From NCBI RefSeq assembly GCF_001653455.1, contig NZ_CP011486.1:868001-932000 (forward strand): a stretch of DNA of 64,000 nucleotides. Reading direction: 5' to 3'. Under the pieces are notes generated by a model. That model was not told where the DNA came from. It was given only the letters and a program-made list of their open reading frames with translations, and searched no databases. Positions 54,936-64,000 of the stretch are shown in pieces; position 1 is the stretch's first letter, and each line of letters starts with the position of its first letter. The position numbers were made by a program, and so were the translations under genes. This stretch comes from Helicobacter pylori (GTDB lineage Bacteria; Campylobacterota; Campylobacteria; Campylobacterales; Helicobacteraceae).

Positions 54936-55735
54936 AAAAAATTTTACTCACTAACGATGATGGCTATCATGCAAAAGGCATTAAAGCTTTAGAACAAGCC
55001 CTAGAAAAGATGGCAGAAATTTATGTGGTCGCCCCCAAACATGAAAAAAGCGCATGTTCGCAATGCATCACCATTACCGCGCCTTTAAGAGCCGAAAAAA
55101 TTAAGGGCAAAGAAGGCAGGCATTATAGGATTGATGATGGCACGCCAAGCGATTGCGTGTATTTGGCTATCAATGAGTTGTTTAAACATGTTTCTTTTGA
55201 TTTAGTGATTTCAGGGATCAATCTTGGATCTAACATGGGCGAAGACACGATTTATTCAGGAACGGTGGCCGGAGCGATTGAAGGCACCATCCAAGGCGTG
55301 CCTTCCATTGCGATTTCCCAAATCCTTTCTAACAAAAATAAAAACACTCCCTTAAGTTTTGATCTGGCTCAAAAGATTATCCAAGATTTAGTCCAAAACA
55401 TTTTCACCAAAGGCTACCCTTTAAAAGGGCGCAAACTCTTAAACGTGAATATCCCCAATTGCTCCTTACAAGAATATCAGGGCGAATGCATCACCCCTAA
55501 AGGCTATAGAGTGTATAAAAAAGAAGTGCACAGGCGCACAGACCCCAAAAATGAAAGCTATTTTTGGCTAGGGTTGCACCCTTTAGAATGGCAAAAGCGT
55601 GAAAATGAAGAAAGACTCTCTGATTTTGACGCTATCGCTTTAAACCATGTTTCTATCACGCCCTTAAATTTAGACTTAACGAGTTATGACGATTTGAAAA
55701 GCTTGGAATCTTGGCATAGGGGAATGTTAAAGTGA
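54932..55735 (+). CDS. surE: 5'/3'-nucleotidase SurE
   Basis: A 267-residue survival protein E that dephosphorylates nucleoside monophosphates. The metal site is LLTNDDGY (residues 4-11) with Ser/Asn partners in [11 protein letters not shown] and [21 protein letters not shown]. Length is typical. It overlaps ispA and the following lipoprotein gene by 4 bases each. Confidence 0.96.
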   Translation: MKKILLTNDDGYHAKGIKALEQALEKMAEIYVVAPKHEKSACSQCITITAPLRAEKIKGKEGRHYRIDDGTPSDCVYLAINELFKHVSFDLVISGINLGSNMGEDTIYSGTVAGAIEGTIQGVPSIAISQILSNKNKNTPLSFDLAQKIIQDLVQNIFTKGYPLKGRKLLNVNIPNCSLQEYQGECITPKGYRVYKKEVHRRTDPKNESYFWLGLHPLEWQKRENEERLSDFDAIALNHVSITPLNLDLTSYDDLKSLESWHRGMLK

Positions 55736-56391
55736 GTAAAAATTACCGCTTGACTTTTTTAGGACTGCTTGTTGGGGTTCTTTTTTTCTTTAATGCATGC
55801 CAGCACCGCTTGCACATGGGGTATTATTCAGAAGTTACAGGGGATTATTTGTTTAATTATAATTCCACGATCGTGGTGGCTTATGACAGAAGCGATGCAA
55901 TGACTTCTTATTATATTAATGTGATTGTTTATGAATTGCAAAAATTAGGCTTTTATAATGTCTTCACGCAAGCGGAATTCCCACTGGATAAAGCAAAAAA
56001 TGTGATTTATGCGCGCATTGTTCGTAATATCTCGGCTGTGCCGTTTTATCAATACAATTACCAGCTGATTGATCAAGTCAATAAGCCTTGTTATTTTCTT
56101 GGGGGGCAGTTTTATTGCTCCCAAACCCCTACAGATTATTACGCTATCAATGGCTTTAGCGAGCAAATTTTAATGAGCGCGAATTCGCATTTTATTTTGG
56201 ACTGGTATGATGTGGTGTTGCAAAAACGGGTTTTGTATGTAGATGGGAGCGTGAGCGGGAGGACTTGCGGCTATCAAATGCTTTATAGAGATTTGATAAA
56301 AAGCACGATCAAGCGCATTGATTTCAACCGCCCTGAACGCTACTACTACAATTTAAGACTGCCCCTTTATCAGCCATGTTATAGGCAATGA
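55732..56391 (+). CDS. Predicted outer-membrane lipoprotein (HP0931 type)
   Basis: A 219-residue lipoprotein started at GTG 55732 overlapping the surE stop. Signal with hydrophobic core [14 protein letters not shown] and lipobox FNAC; the +2 residue is Gln, which favours the outer membrane. The mature part is Tyr/Asn-rich with two Cys pairs ([11 protein letters not shown]). It has no motif I recognise. The context (nucleotide and tRNA genes) gives no function. Confidence 0.82.
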   Translation: MSKNYRLTFLGLLVGVLFFFNACQHRLHMGYYSEVTGDYLFNYNSTIVVAYDRSDAMTSYYINVIVYELQKLGFYNVFTQAEFPLDKAKNVIYARIVRNISAVPFYQYNYQLIDQVNKPCYFLGGQFYCSQTPTDYYAINGFSEQILMSANSHFILDWYDVVLQKRVLYVDGSVSGRTCGYQMLYRDLIKSTIKRIDFNRPERYYYNLRLPLYQPCYRQ

Positions 56392-56394
56392 GTA

Positions 56395-56997
56395 ATGATT
56401 ATTCGGCGATTGTATAAATTTTGCGCTAGCCATGTGGTGCGCAATTGCTCTTCTTTAAAATGCGCTCAAAATATCCATGGGCATAATTATGAAGTGGAAG
56501 TCTTTATTGAAACCAACCGCTTAGATAGCGCGAACATGGCGCTAGATTTTGGATTGATGCAACAAGAAATGCAAACCTTTATAGACTCCTTTGATCATGC
56601 CCATCATTTTTGGGATAAAGAAAGCATTGAATTCCAGCGTTTTATAGAAAATCATTGCGTGCGTTACGTGAAATGCTCGTTTAATTTGAGTGCGGAGAGT
56701 TACGCTCTCATGTTTTTATACTACCTTTCACGCATTTTACAAAAAAGCGTTTTTTCTAATAACGAAGGGGAGTTAAAAGTCTCTAGCGTGCGCGTGCATG
56801 AGACCAAAAACGGCTATGCTGAAAGCTTTTTAAAAGATTTAGAAAACCCCCACTTTAAAGCTTTAGTGCATCCACATTGCATTTCCTTTTCGCAAGGCAT
56901 TCAAAGCTCGTGGCAAGACAAGGACTTTTTCAATAAAATCATTAGCGGTAAAGAAAAATGCTTTTTTCACGCTAAACCCTTACACCAAATCCCTTAA
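56395..56997 (+). CDS. queD: 6-carboxy-tetrahydropterin synthase QueD (PTPS family, long form)
   Basis: A 200-residue pterin synthase, longer than usual (about 120). The zinc and catalytic site is FCASHVV with CAQNIHGHNYEVEV: here four residues lie between the Cys and HGH, not three as in E. coli QueD. Later motifs DFG (ALDFGLMQQEMQ), DHAHHF and VRVHETKNGYAE match. It makes 6-carboxy-tetrahydropterin from the FolE product for queuosine. The extra length is a C-terminal extension after HETKNG. Start ATG is three bases after the lipoprotein stop. Confidence 0.88.
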   Translation: MIIRRLYKFCASHVVRNCSSLKCAQNIHGHNYEVEVFIETNRLDSANMALDFGLMQQEMQTFIDSFDHAHHFWDKESIEFQRFIENHCVRYVKCSFNLSAESYALMFLYYLSRILQKSVFSNNEGELKVSSVRVHETKNGYAESFLKDLENPHFKALVHPHCISFSQGIQSSWQDKDFFNKIISGKEKCFFHAKPLHQIP

Positions 56998-57753
56998 ATG
57001 AAACTCCCGGTCGTTGAGAGCTTTTTTTCCTTACAAGGCGAAGGAAAAAGGATAGGCAAGCCCAGTCTTTTTTTGCGTTTAGGGGGGTGTAACCTTTCTT
57101 GCAAAGGATTTGGTTGTGAAACCTTATTGAACGATGAAATTTTAACAGGTTGCGATAGTTTGTATGCGGTGCATCCTAAATTTAAAACATCTTGGGATTA
57201 TTATAATGAGCCTAAATCCTTGATTGAGCGATTAGCCCGTTTAACCCCCAATCACAAGAATTTTGATTTCATTCTCACAGGCGGGGAGCCAAGCTTGTAT
57301 TTCAATAACCCTATTTTATTGAGTGTTTTAGAGCATTTCCACCGCCAAAAAATCCCTTTATTTGTGGAGAGTAACGGCTCTATTTTTTTTGAATTTAGCC
57401 CTATTTTGAAAGAATTGCATTTCACCTTAAGCGTCAAGCTCTCTTTATCTTTAGAAAAAGAAAACAAACGAATCAACCTTAAAGCCCTACAAAATATCTT
57501 AAATAACGCTAAAAGCGTGCATTTTAAATTTGTTTTGGACAGCAAAAACGCCGTGCAATCTATCGCAGAAATTCAAAGCCTTTTGAAACAACTCTCCTTA
57601 AAAAACAATGAAATCTTTTTAATGCCTTTAGGCGCAACTAACAACGAATTAGACAAAAATCTAAAAACCCTAGCCCCCCTAGCCATAGAGCATGGCTTTA
57701 GATTGAGCGATAGGCTTCATATCCGCTTGTGGGACAACAAAAAAGGGTTTTAA
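56998..57753 (+). CDS. queE: 7-carboxy-7-deazaguanine synthase QueE
   Basis: A 251-residue radical-SAM enzyme following QueD in preQ0 synthesis. FFSLQGEGKRIGKPSLFLRLGGCNLSC is the QueE opening. The iron-sulfur Cys set is CNLSCKGFGC, that is, CX3CX4C instead of the more common CX3CX2C, giving a slightly wider third interval. LTGGEPSLY follows, the SAM-binding GGE-type motif, and it ends HIRLWDNKKGF. It starts directly after queD and closes the recR-queE series. Confidence 0.92.
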   Translation: MKLPVVESFFSLQGEGKRIGKPSLFLRLGGCNLSCKGFGCETLLNDEILTGCDSLYAVHPKFKTSWDYYNEPKSLIERLARLTPNHKNFDFILTGGEPSLYFNNPILLSVLEHFHRQKIPLFVESNGSIFFEFSPILKELHFTLSVKLSLSLEKENKRINLKALQNILNNAKSVHFKFVLDSKNAVQSIAEIQSLLKQLSLKNNEIFLMPLGATNNELDKNLKTLAPLAIEHGFRLSDRLHIRLWDNKKGF

Positions 57754-57855
57754 AAGACTCAACAATACAAGATAGCGTTATTATTTTAAGCTAAAAATTG
57801 TTATCATTGCACTCATTGAAAGATTGAATTATTTCATCTTTAAAGTTAGGAAATC

Positions 57856-58341
57856 ATGACTATCAAAGTTTTTTCGCCTGAGTATCTTAATGAATTAGAG
57901 GATTTTTACGCTGAGCGCATCGCTGATAACCCTTTAGGGTTTATCCAACGCTTGGATCTTTTACCCAGCATTAGCGAATTTGTTCAAAAATTGCACGAGC
58001 ATGGCGGGGAATTTTTTGAAATGAGGGATAAGGGGAAGCTCATTGGGATTTGCGGGCTTAATCATGTCAATCCAAAAGAAGCAGAGTTGTGCAAATTCCA
58101 CATAAAAACCGCTTATCAATCTCAAGGGTTGGGTCAAAAACTCTATGAAAGCGTGGAGAAATACGCTTCTATTAAGGGCTATACTAAAATCTCTCTGCAT
58201 GTGAGCAAGAGCCAGATCAAGGCATGCAACCTCTATCAAAAATTGGGTTTTTTGCAAATCAAAGAAGAGGATTGCGTGGTGAAATTGGGCAAAGAGACTT
58301 TAATTTTCCCTACGATTTTTATGGAAAAGATTTTGTCTTAA
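57856..58341 (+). CDS. GNAT-family N-acetyltransferase
   Basis: A 161-residue GNAT. The acetyl-CoA pyrophosphate motif is seen as YQSQGLGQKLYESVEKYA (Q/R-xx-G-x-G/A, residues about 89-106), preceded by the strand AELCKFHIKTA and followed by ISLHVSKSQIKACNLYQKLGF, the usual motif B. Its substrate cannot be told. About 100 bases after queE with a TATCAT -10 candidate, so it may be its own unit. Position HP0935. Confidence 0.9.
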   Translation: MTIKVFSPEYLNELEDFYAERIADNPLGFIQRLDLLPSISEFVQKLHEHGGEFFEMRDKGKLIGICGLNHVNPKEAELCKFHIKTAYQSQGLGQKLYESVEKYASIKGYTKISLHVSKSQIKACNLYQKLGFLQIKEEDCVVKLGKETLIFPTIFMEKILS

Positions 58342-58424
58342 TTGGTGCGTCCATTTGATACACCCTTAGTTAAGGGCTAGAAAATGATGACAAAAACAAG
58401 GGTTTATTCTTTATTAAAAATGCT

Positions 58425-58580
58425 TTTAGCGTTTAAATTAAAGCTTGTTTTATCAAGCAGTAATTTTTAAAAAAAGCGGTTTTCTTAGGGGGTTTAGTTG
58501 TGGGTTAGGGGAATGCTCACTCTCCCCTTAAGCGTTTGACAACAAAACTTTAAAAATGCATTTTAAGAATTTTACCATAA
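58425..58580 (-). repeat. Intergenic repeat R1, copy d (inverted)
   Basis: On the minus strand: TTATGGTAAAATTC, GCTTAAGGGGAGAG, CCCCTAACCC, CCCCCTAAGAAAACCGCTTTTT, then TTACTGCTTGATAAAACAAGC (stem GCTTG/CAAGC) and CGCTAAAAGCATTTTT. The least similar of the four copies, but in the same order. It lies between the convergent GNAT and GmrSD genes. Confidence 0.6.
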
Positions 58581-58610
58581 CCAAAACCCACTAACGCTAA
58601 AAAACCCTTA

Positions 58611-60314
58611 TTAAGACTGAGATAATAACACTTCCTTTAATCTTTTAATGATGGCTTCTTCTCTTTTTTTACGAAATTCCTCTATATTTTCCCATTCTAA
58701 CTCTAAGGTAGGGTCAATATAGTTTCTTTTTTTATACTCTTCTATGGCTTGCTGATCTTTATATTCTTCTTTGAGCCACACTTCGGGGTCTTTATCCTTT
58801 TTGGTGCTGTTTTTTGCACCTTCTAAAAGCTGGAGGTTGAATAAATGATTCCCCCACTTAGAGAAATCTTTATTTAATTTTTTATTTTTCTCATTAAACT
58901 TGGATTTTGGATAAATATGGTCTATATGAAAAGTGGTGGTTTGGTAGTTCAAGTTTGGGTATAAGATTTGCAAGATGGGAAAGACTTTAGCATCGCTACT
59001 AGAACACATCACTTCTTCTTCTATAGTATCATTAGTGATTTTTAAAGGGCTTGTTTCATGTTTGGCTAAATTGTGGTTGAATCGCTCAAAGGTTTGCGCA
59101 TCTTTCATGCTATTGGCTATGATGCCTAATTTTGTGTCCGTTGAAGGAGTAAAATAACTCGTGATTTGAGCGTTACGGACAAATTTTAGGGCTTGTTCTT
59201 TATCGTTCTTATCCATTTTTGGATTTAAAAAATAAAAATAAGCCAAACTAGATAGAATATAAGCTGAACCTAGATATTTTACATAACCAAAAGTTTCTAA
59301 TAATTTTGCAGCACTATAAATGCTTTCTGTAATTTTTTCCCAATTGTCTTCAATTTCTCTGATATTATTTTTATTAAAATTATTTAATTCAAAAGTAGTG
59401 TCTTTACCAATGAGAAGCAAGCAGGTTTTTAGCACTTGGTCTTGTTCCATTTTTGAAAAGCCTTTGTCTTTTAAGGCATCCACTAGCTCGTTCATTCTTT
59501 CTCTAATATCGCTTGAAAAACTTGCTGTCAAAATAGACATCAATAAATCAGAATAGCTTAACTTGACCCCACCACTATTGACACGGATAAAGATATTTAA
59601 AACTTTATTAAGATTTTTTTCCGTTTCTTCAAAATATGAGATGAGTTGTTTGGTGCGAAAAGCATCGTTTAGCTTTTCTAGAAGTTTCAATTCATTATCT
59701 TTTAAACCATGTTCTTGCGCATAATTCAAAAGACTTTCCAACTCTAAAATATCCCCCACCTTAAACCACCAATGTTTCTTATCGTTTTCAGGCTTTTTGG
59801 CATGAAATTCAAACTGGTAATTGTCTTTTGGATTGTCCATGTTTGGTTGGTGTTTCAAGTTCAAATACAAACGCTTCTCTTCATAAGCGTTAGGGTTATC
59901 GTTTCTAGCGTTCTTTTTTTTAAGCGTTCTAGTGCCTTTAAGCCCGATATAAAGCGATGTTAAGCGTTGTTGGCCATCTAGGACAACAGACAAATCATCG
60001 CGCTTGATTTGTTCAATACGGATTTTTTCATTGTGGGGCTTTCGCTCATCGTAGTTTGTAATGAATTGGTAAAGTTGGAAATTGAGTTTATCGCTATCTT
60101 GTTCGTCGCTCTTGGCTATATCCTCTTTTTGTAATTTCCAAAATAAAAAAGAGCCGATAGGATAACCCCTAAGAATGGAGTCAAAAAGTTGCTCTATCTT
60201 TTTTTCATTGGCTTTTTTGAGCCACACATACTCACGCTGAATGTCAGGCAAAAAATAACGAACATTCAATTCATCTATCACATCTTTAATGCTCTTATCC
60301 AAAAACACACCCAT
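58611..60314 (-). CDS. DUF262/DUF1524 protein, GmrSD-type defence nuclease
   Basis: A 567-residue fused protein. The DUF262 (GmrS-like) half shows LPDIQREYVW (residues 22-31) and the nucleotide-site motif DGQQRLTSL (113-121), followed by IFIRVNSGGVKLSYSDL. The DUF1524 (GmrD-like) half has the HNH-type motif HIDHIYPKSKF at about residue 461 and GNHLFNLQLLEGAKNSTKKD behind it. Fused GmrSD proteins are modification-dependent restriction enzymes or broader phage defence proteins (NTP-driven nuclease). It stands alone, without methylase, on the minus strand between core genes, where I recall proP-region genes in other strains; it is probably accessory. Activity here is inferred. Confidence 0.87.
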   Translation of the reverse strand: MGVFLDKSIKDVIDELNVRYFLPDIQREYVWLKKANEKKIEQLFDSILRGYPIGSFLFWKLQKEDIAKSDEQDSDKLNFQLYQFITNYDERKPHNEKIRIEQIKRDDLSVVLDGQQRLTSLYIGLKGTRTLKKKNARNDNPNAYEEKRLYLNLKHQPNMDNPKDNYQFEFHAKKPENDKKHWWFKVGDILELESLLNYAQEHGLKDNELKLLEKLNDAFRTKQLISYFEETEKNLNKVLNIFIRVNSGGVKLSYSDLLMSILTASFSSDIRERMNELVDALKDKGFSKMEQDQVLKTCLLLIGKDTTFELNNFNKNNIREIEDNWEKITESIYSAAKLLETFGYVKYLGSAYILSSLAYFYFLNPKMDKNDKEQALKFVRNAQITSYFTPSTDTKLGIIANSMKDAQTFERFNHNLAKHETSPLKITNDTIEEEVMCSSSDAKVFPILQILYPNLNYQTTTFHIDHIYPKSKFNEKNKKLNKDFSKWGNHLFNLQLLEGAKNSTKKDKDPEVWLKEEYKDQQAIEEYKKRNYIDPTLELEWENIEEFRKKREEAIIKRLKEVLLSQS

Positions 60315-60385
60315 GAAAATCCCCTTATCTTGTATTTTTTAGGCTTTATTGTATCAAATATTGATTAAAAATAGAATGATCCAAC

Positions 60386-61099
60386 CTAATTTAAGATTTT
60401 CTCCACACGCTTTTGAATGATCTCTAAAACCAAGCAAAAAAGCCAGTAAATCAAAGCGGCTTCTAAATAAATAGGGAGAAAGTCATAGCTAGCGTTAGCT
60501 TTTTGCTGTGCGATTCTAAAAACCTCTGCAATGGTAACCACCGAAGCTAAAGAAGTTTCTTTAAAAAGGCTGATGAAAGTGTTACTCAAGCTGGGCGTGG
60601 CGACTTTGAGCGCTTGAAAAAAGATGACATGCCAAAAGGTTTGCAAGTAATTCAAACCCAAACTCAAGCTAGAATCCCATTGATCTTTAGGGACAGAAAG
60701 AAAGCTCGCTCTCAAAGTCTCTGAAGCGTATGCCCCCACATTAAAGGAAAACGCAATGATGCCTGCCGGGATTGGATCCATATACACCCCAAGAGCGGGC
60801 AAACCATAAAACACCACCACGATTTGGACCAATAAAGGCGTGCCTCTGATGATTGACACATAGAAATTCACGCCCGCTAATAAAGCCCTATGAATAAAGC
60901 GTTTAGGGGGTGCAATCTTAATGAGCGCTACCACAATAGCGAGCCATAAACCCAAAATAAAAGAAATGATCGCCAAAGGCAAAGAAATACAAAAAGCGGC
61001 TTTTAGCATGGGGTAAAAAGCCTCTAATAACAATTCCAAACGCTCTTTGCTCAAATCTAAAGATTCAAAAAACAAAGACAAATTAGGGCTGGCTGACAT
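60386..61099 (-). CDS. Amino-acid ABC transporter permease (polar amino acid type)
   Basis: A 237-residue His/Glu/Gln/Arg-type permease if started at ATG 61099 (a TTG three codons earlier is possible). After the polar N-terminus it shows five hydrophobic helices and the family loop SETLRASFLSVPKDQWDSSLSLGL (EAA-type motif), which contacts the ATPase. It overlaps the end of the binding-protein gene by 17 bases. The ATPase gene is not next to it in this window. Confidence 0.9.
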   Translation of the reverse strand: MSASPNLSLFFESLDLSKERLELLLEAFYPMLKAAFCISLPLAIISFILGLWLAIVVALIKIAPPKRFIHRALLAGVNFYVSIIRGTPLLVQIVVVFYGLPALGVYMDPIPAGIIAFSFNVGAYASETLRASFLSVPKDQWDSSLSLGLNYLQTFWHVIFFQALKVATPSLSNTFISLFKETSLASVVTIAEVFRIAQQKANASYDFLPIYLEAALIYWLFCLVLEIIQKRVEKILN

Positions 61100-61850
61100 C
61101 TTTTCCAAAAAATTGTTCGCCCAAGCGTTTCAAAACCCCTTTATTGATCAATTTTTGCATCGCTTGGTTGATAAGCTCTAGGGCTTTTTCTTGGTGTTTG
61201 TTAATGACAAAGGAAGCACCCCCATCTTTTTCTTTGGACTCCCATGCGATTTTAAAGGGGTTGTTTTTGTGGGTGTTTAGGTAGTTTAAAATGGCTAAAG
61301 AACTATTTAAGGTCAAGTCGGCTCGTTTTTGCGCCACTAATAACAACGCTTGCGCCATAGAATCCACTGAAACGATTTGAGCGTCGTATTTGAAAGCGAT
61401 CTCCCCATAAGTGGAGCTTAAAGTGTTAGCCGCTCTCAAGCCTTTAATATCTTTGATGTCTTTAATGCGATTTTCATCTTTCCTAACGAGCATGATTGTG
61501 CCTGAGTAGCTATAAGGCAAGCTTTTATCAAAAGTCGCTTGGCGTTTTTTAGTCGTCAAACTCACTTGATTAGCGACCATATCAAAACGCCCTGATTTCA
61601 AGCCTGTAAGCATAATATCCCATGAAGTTTCGTGGAATTTGATTTTCACGCCAAGCTCTTTAGCCAGCTCCCTAGCCACTTCCACATCATAGCCGGTGAG
61701 CTTACCCTCTTTGTCATGGTAAGTGAAAGGGGGGTAAATGCCCTCTGTGCCAACGCTGATCGTTTCTTTATTGATAAGTTTTTCATACAAGCTAGAAGCG
61801 TTCAAAAAACCCCAAAAAAGGCTTATTATCAAGCATAAAACTTTTTTCAT
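61083..61850 (-). CDS. Amino-acid ABC transporter periplasmic binding protein
   Basis: A 255-residue SBP_bac_3 protein. Signal peptide MKKVLCLIISLFWGFLNA, then the family opening VGTEGIYPPFTYHDKEGKLTGYDVEVARELAKELG. Middle FDMVANQVSLTTKKRQATFDKS and C-terminal lobe match the polar amino-acid binders (His/Gln/cystine class). It is translated just before the permease and overlaps it. YckK-like in H. pylori naming. Confidence 0.92.
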   Translation of the reverse strand: MKKVLCLIISLFWGFLNASSLYEKLINKETISVGTEGIYPPFTYHDKEGKLTGYDVEVARELAKELGVKIKFHETSWDIMLTGLKSGRFDMVANQVSLTTKKRQATFDKSLPYSYSGTIMLVRKDENRIKDIKDIKGLRAANTLSSTYGEIAFKYDAQIVSVDSMAQALLLVAQKRADLTLNSSLAILNYLNTHKNNPFKIAWESKEKDGGASFVINKHQEKALELINQAMQKLINKGVLKRLGEQFFGKDVSQP

Positions 61851-61915
61851 TAGTATTTTAATCCTAAGTTTTTTTCAAGCATTCTAACACAAAATAAAAT
61901 TTGCATGGTTTGGTT

Positions 61916-63049
61916 TCACGCATAAACGCGCTCCAAGCGTTTGGATAGGGTGCTGATGACTTCATAAGGAATAGTGTTTAAAAGCGTAGCGATTTCATTT
62001 GCGTCGTTAGCTTTGGTGCTTTTATCCCCAAACAAAATGACTTCATCGCCCTCTTTAGCTTCAATGCCATTAAGTTTAATAAAGCATTGATCCATGCACA
62101 CTTTACCGATCAAGGGGGCTAGTTGGTTATTGATTACGACTTGAATGCGATTGCCCAAAGCGCGCGCTAACCCGTCCGCATACCCTAGCGCTAAAACACC
62201 CACTAAAGTTTCTTCATTCGTGTAAAAATGCTTGCCATAGCCAATAAACTCGCCTTTTTTGACTCGTTTGATTTGAACGATTTGAGCTTTTAAACTGATA
62301 ACATTTTTTAAGATCGTGGGACACGATCCTTTCATTTCATTAGAAGGGTAGAAGCCATAGAGCATGATCCCTGGGCGATAAAGGTTTAAAAAGCGATCTT
62401 CATTGTTGTTGCACAAAGAAAGGATGCCGGCGGAATTATAAGCATGGCGGTATTGGAACTCTATTTTTTGATCCAAAAGCTGCTCTAAAAAAGCGTTAAA
62501 GGCTTTCATCTGGTTTTTAGCATGGGTTTTGATATTGGCATCAGCGTTGCTTAAATGCGTGAAAATCCCCTCCACTTCCAAACCCTTTAAAGCTTGGATT
62601 TTTTTAATGATTTCTACGCTTTTAAAATTAGGCTCTAAACCCAAGCGGTGCATTCCGGTATCAATTTTGAGATGCACTTTCAAGCGTTTTTGGGATTTTA
62701 AAGCTATTTGAGAAAAAACCTCCGCTTGTTCAAGGCTAAAAATCATGGCACTCAAATGATTGTCAACCAACATTTGAGCGTTAGAATTAGGGCTATAACC
62801 CAAAATCAAAATAGGGGTTTTAGGAAAATGAAAACGCAATTCTAAGGCTTCATCTAAGGTTGCTACCCCTAAATAATGCGCCCCCTCTTGCAAAAAAATC
62901 TCGCTCGCTTTAATCGCTCCCACCCCATAAGCGTTCGCCTTGACAACCGCCATGATATGAGCGTCTTTAGGGATAGCGTTTTTGACCGCATTAAAATTAT
63001 GCCTTAAAGAAGAAGTGTCCACCTCCACAAAACTCGCCCTTTTTAACAT
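61916..63049 (-). CDS. alr: Alanine racemase
   Basis: A 377-residue PLP enzyme making D-alanine for peptidoglycan. The PLP lysine is in [13 protein letters not shown] (residue 38 region); the second catalytic Tyr appears in [10 protein letters not shown]; the C-terminal barrel part includes [11 protein letters not shown]. Length is standard. It is 6 bases after dagA, so the two are likely one unit supplying alanine (import) and its racemisation. Confidence 0.95.
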   Translation of the reverse strand: MLKRASFVEVDTSSLRHNFNAVKNAIPKDAHIMAVVKANAYGVGAIKASEIFLQEGAHYLGVATLDEALELRFHFPKTPILILGYSPNSNAQMLVDNHLSAMIFSLEQAEVFSQIALKSQKRLKVHLKIDTGMHRLGLEPNFKSVEIIKKIQALKGLEVEGIFTHLSNADANIKTHAKNQMKAFNAFLEQLLDQKIEFQYRHAYNSAGILSLCNNNEDRFLNLYRPGIMLYGFYPSNEMKGSCPTILKNVISLKAQIVQIKRVKKGEFIGYGKHFYTNEETLVGVLALGYADGLARALGNRIQVVINNQLAPLIGKVCMDQCFIKLNGIEAKEGDEVILFGDKSTKANDANEIATLLNTIPYEVISTLSKRLERVYA

Positions 63050-63055
63050 GTTATT

Positions 63056-64000
63056 TTATTTGTTGGAGTGCTTGCTAAAATACCAACGAGTCTCAGAATA
63101 CACCACTTTATGCAATAAAATCAAAGCGATCAAATTAGGGATAGCCATAAGCCCGTTAGACAGATCCGCCAAATTCCACACAAAATCAATTTTAGCCATA
63201 GCCCCTACCATGACACTCGCTAAAAAGATCAAGCGGTAATATTTAACCTTTTTCTCACCAAAGGCGTATTCAGTGCATTTTTCCCCATAATAAGCCCAGC
63301 CAATGATCGTAGAGTAGGCAAAAAAGATCATGGTCAAAAAAATCACCACCGTCCCTAATGAGCCTAGAAAATACTCCGTGCTTTTTAAAGTGAGCAAATT
63401 AGCGCTCATTTTCGTGCCATCAGGGAGCAAGGTGTTATATTCTGGCGCCATTAAAATCACGCTCGCTGTCGCCGAACACACCACTAAGGTTACAATAAAA
63501 GTTTGGAGCATAGAAACTAAAGCTTGGCGTACTGGGTGGTGCGTTTGAGCGCTTGCGGCAATGATAGCTGAACTCCCCAACCCCGCTTCATTAGAATACA
63601 ACCCCCTAGCCACGCCCGTTTTTATCATCGTCGTCATCAACGCGCCTGCCGCTCCGCCCACAACGGGTTTAGGGTTAAAGGCTTCTTCAAAAATAAGCTT
63701 GATGGCTTGAAGGGCTAAATCAAAATGGCTGACAATAACATAAATAATAGTTATTAAATATAAAAGTACCATGATAGGGGCTAAATAAGAAGTGAATTTA
63801 CCAATGGATTTGATCCCCCCAATGACAATAACAGCGGTTAAAAGGGTGAGCAATAAGCCTGAAACCCAATTGGGCAAGCTCGCTTGTTCGCTTAAAATGG
63901 AAGAAACCGCGTTGGATTGCGTCATGTTACCGGTGCCAATGCTTGCAATAATGGTAAAAATCGCAAACGCCATGGCGAGTTTGGGCATGTTGAGGCCGTT
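63056..64000 (-). CDS. dagA: Sodium:alanine (AGCS) symporter DagA, C-terminal part
   Basis: About 315 residues, in frame to the window edge; the N-terminal part lies beyond base 64000. AGCS family signs are IGTGNMTQSNAVSSIL near the start, GLYSNEAGLGSSAIIAASAQTHHPVRQALVSMLQ, and several membrane helices. It imports alanine or glycine with sodium and lies upstream of alr. Confidence 0.92.
   Translation of the reverse strand, partial: NGLNMPKLAMAFAIFTIIASIGTGNMTQSNAVSSILSEQASLPNWVSGLLLTLLTAVIVIGGIKSIGKFTSYLAPIMVLLYLITIIYVIVSHFDLALQAIKLIFEEAFNPKPVVGGAAGALMTTMIKTGVARGLYSNEAGLGSSAIIAASAQTHHPVRQALVSMLQTFIVTLVVCSATASVILMAPEYNTLLPDGTKMSANLLTLKSTEYFLGSLGTVVIFLTMIFFAYSTIIGWAYYGEKCTEYAFGEKKVKYYRLIFLASVMVGAMAKIDFVWNLADLSNGLMAIPNLIALILLHKVVYSETRWYFSKHSNK

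Overview
This is a Helicobacter pylori chromosome segment. The A+T-rich, nearly gap-free gene layout fits, as do genes known almost only from this species: the end of vacA, bab adhesin sequence, alpA/alpB, the vacA-like giant autotransporter vlpC, hofG and frpB2. Gene order follows the standard H. pylori map from vacA to dagA (about HP0887 to HP0942), with strain-specific insertions, losses and rearrangements. HP numbers are from memory; no database was searched.

Layout. 1-6.3 kb: 3' part of vacA, a glycosyltransferase with a 13-C tract at its start, the fecD-fecE transporter pair behind a short-chain dehydrogenase, and a hotdog thioesterase. 6.3-13.5 kb is accessory: a solo IS605-type right end, three YafQ-type toxin-antitoxin modules (only the middle one intact), a MobV-like relaxase gene between them, an array of nine consecutive hairpins, and a rearranged bab locus in which two passenger domains are joined and no beta-barrel is left. 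13.5-24.3 kb is core: two tRNAs, hypB-hypC-hypD (hydrogenase/urease nickel maturation), ackA-pta (acetate metabolism), and fliK-flgD-flgE behind a sigma-54 promoter. 24.3-28.1 kb: a restriction-modification pair with a frameshifted methyltransferase, then a UvrD/Rep helicase.

28.1-43.6 kb: three tiny hydrophobic-peptide genes with the design of type I toxin-antitoxin units, alpA-alpB, a long gene-free interval of repeats and remnants, hofG, frpB2, a TsaC-like gene, carB, a Bax-inhibitor family protein and gapA. 43.6-57.8 kb: vlpC, a tautomerase on the other strand, then a tightly packed series recR-truD-htpX-folE-ispA-surE-lipoprotein-queD-queE, which supplies among others the first queuosine/folate enzymes (FolE, QueD, QueE). 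57.8-64 kb: a GNAT acetyltransferase, a GmrSD-type (DUF262/DUF1524) defence-like protein, an amino-acid ABC transporter pair, and alr-dagA (alanine racemase and alanine symporter, cut by the window end).

Themes. Switching by simple repeats is frequent (poly-C in the glycosyltransferase, CT repeat and promoter poly-A at bab, poly-T before alpA, frameshifted A or C runs in a methyltransferase and a toxin-antitoxin pair, an 8-bp repeat at the relaxase stop). The most unusual items are the CTTG/CAAG-loop hairpin array next to the truncated bab gene, a four-copy intergenic repeat (called R1 here) whose hairpin stems vary in a compensating way, two right ends that may encode omega-RNA without any transposase, and the cluster of small toxic-peptide-like genes.
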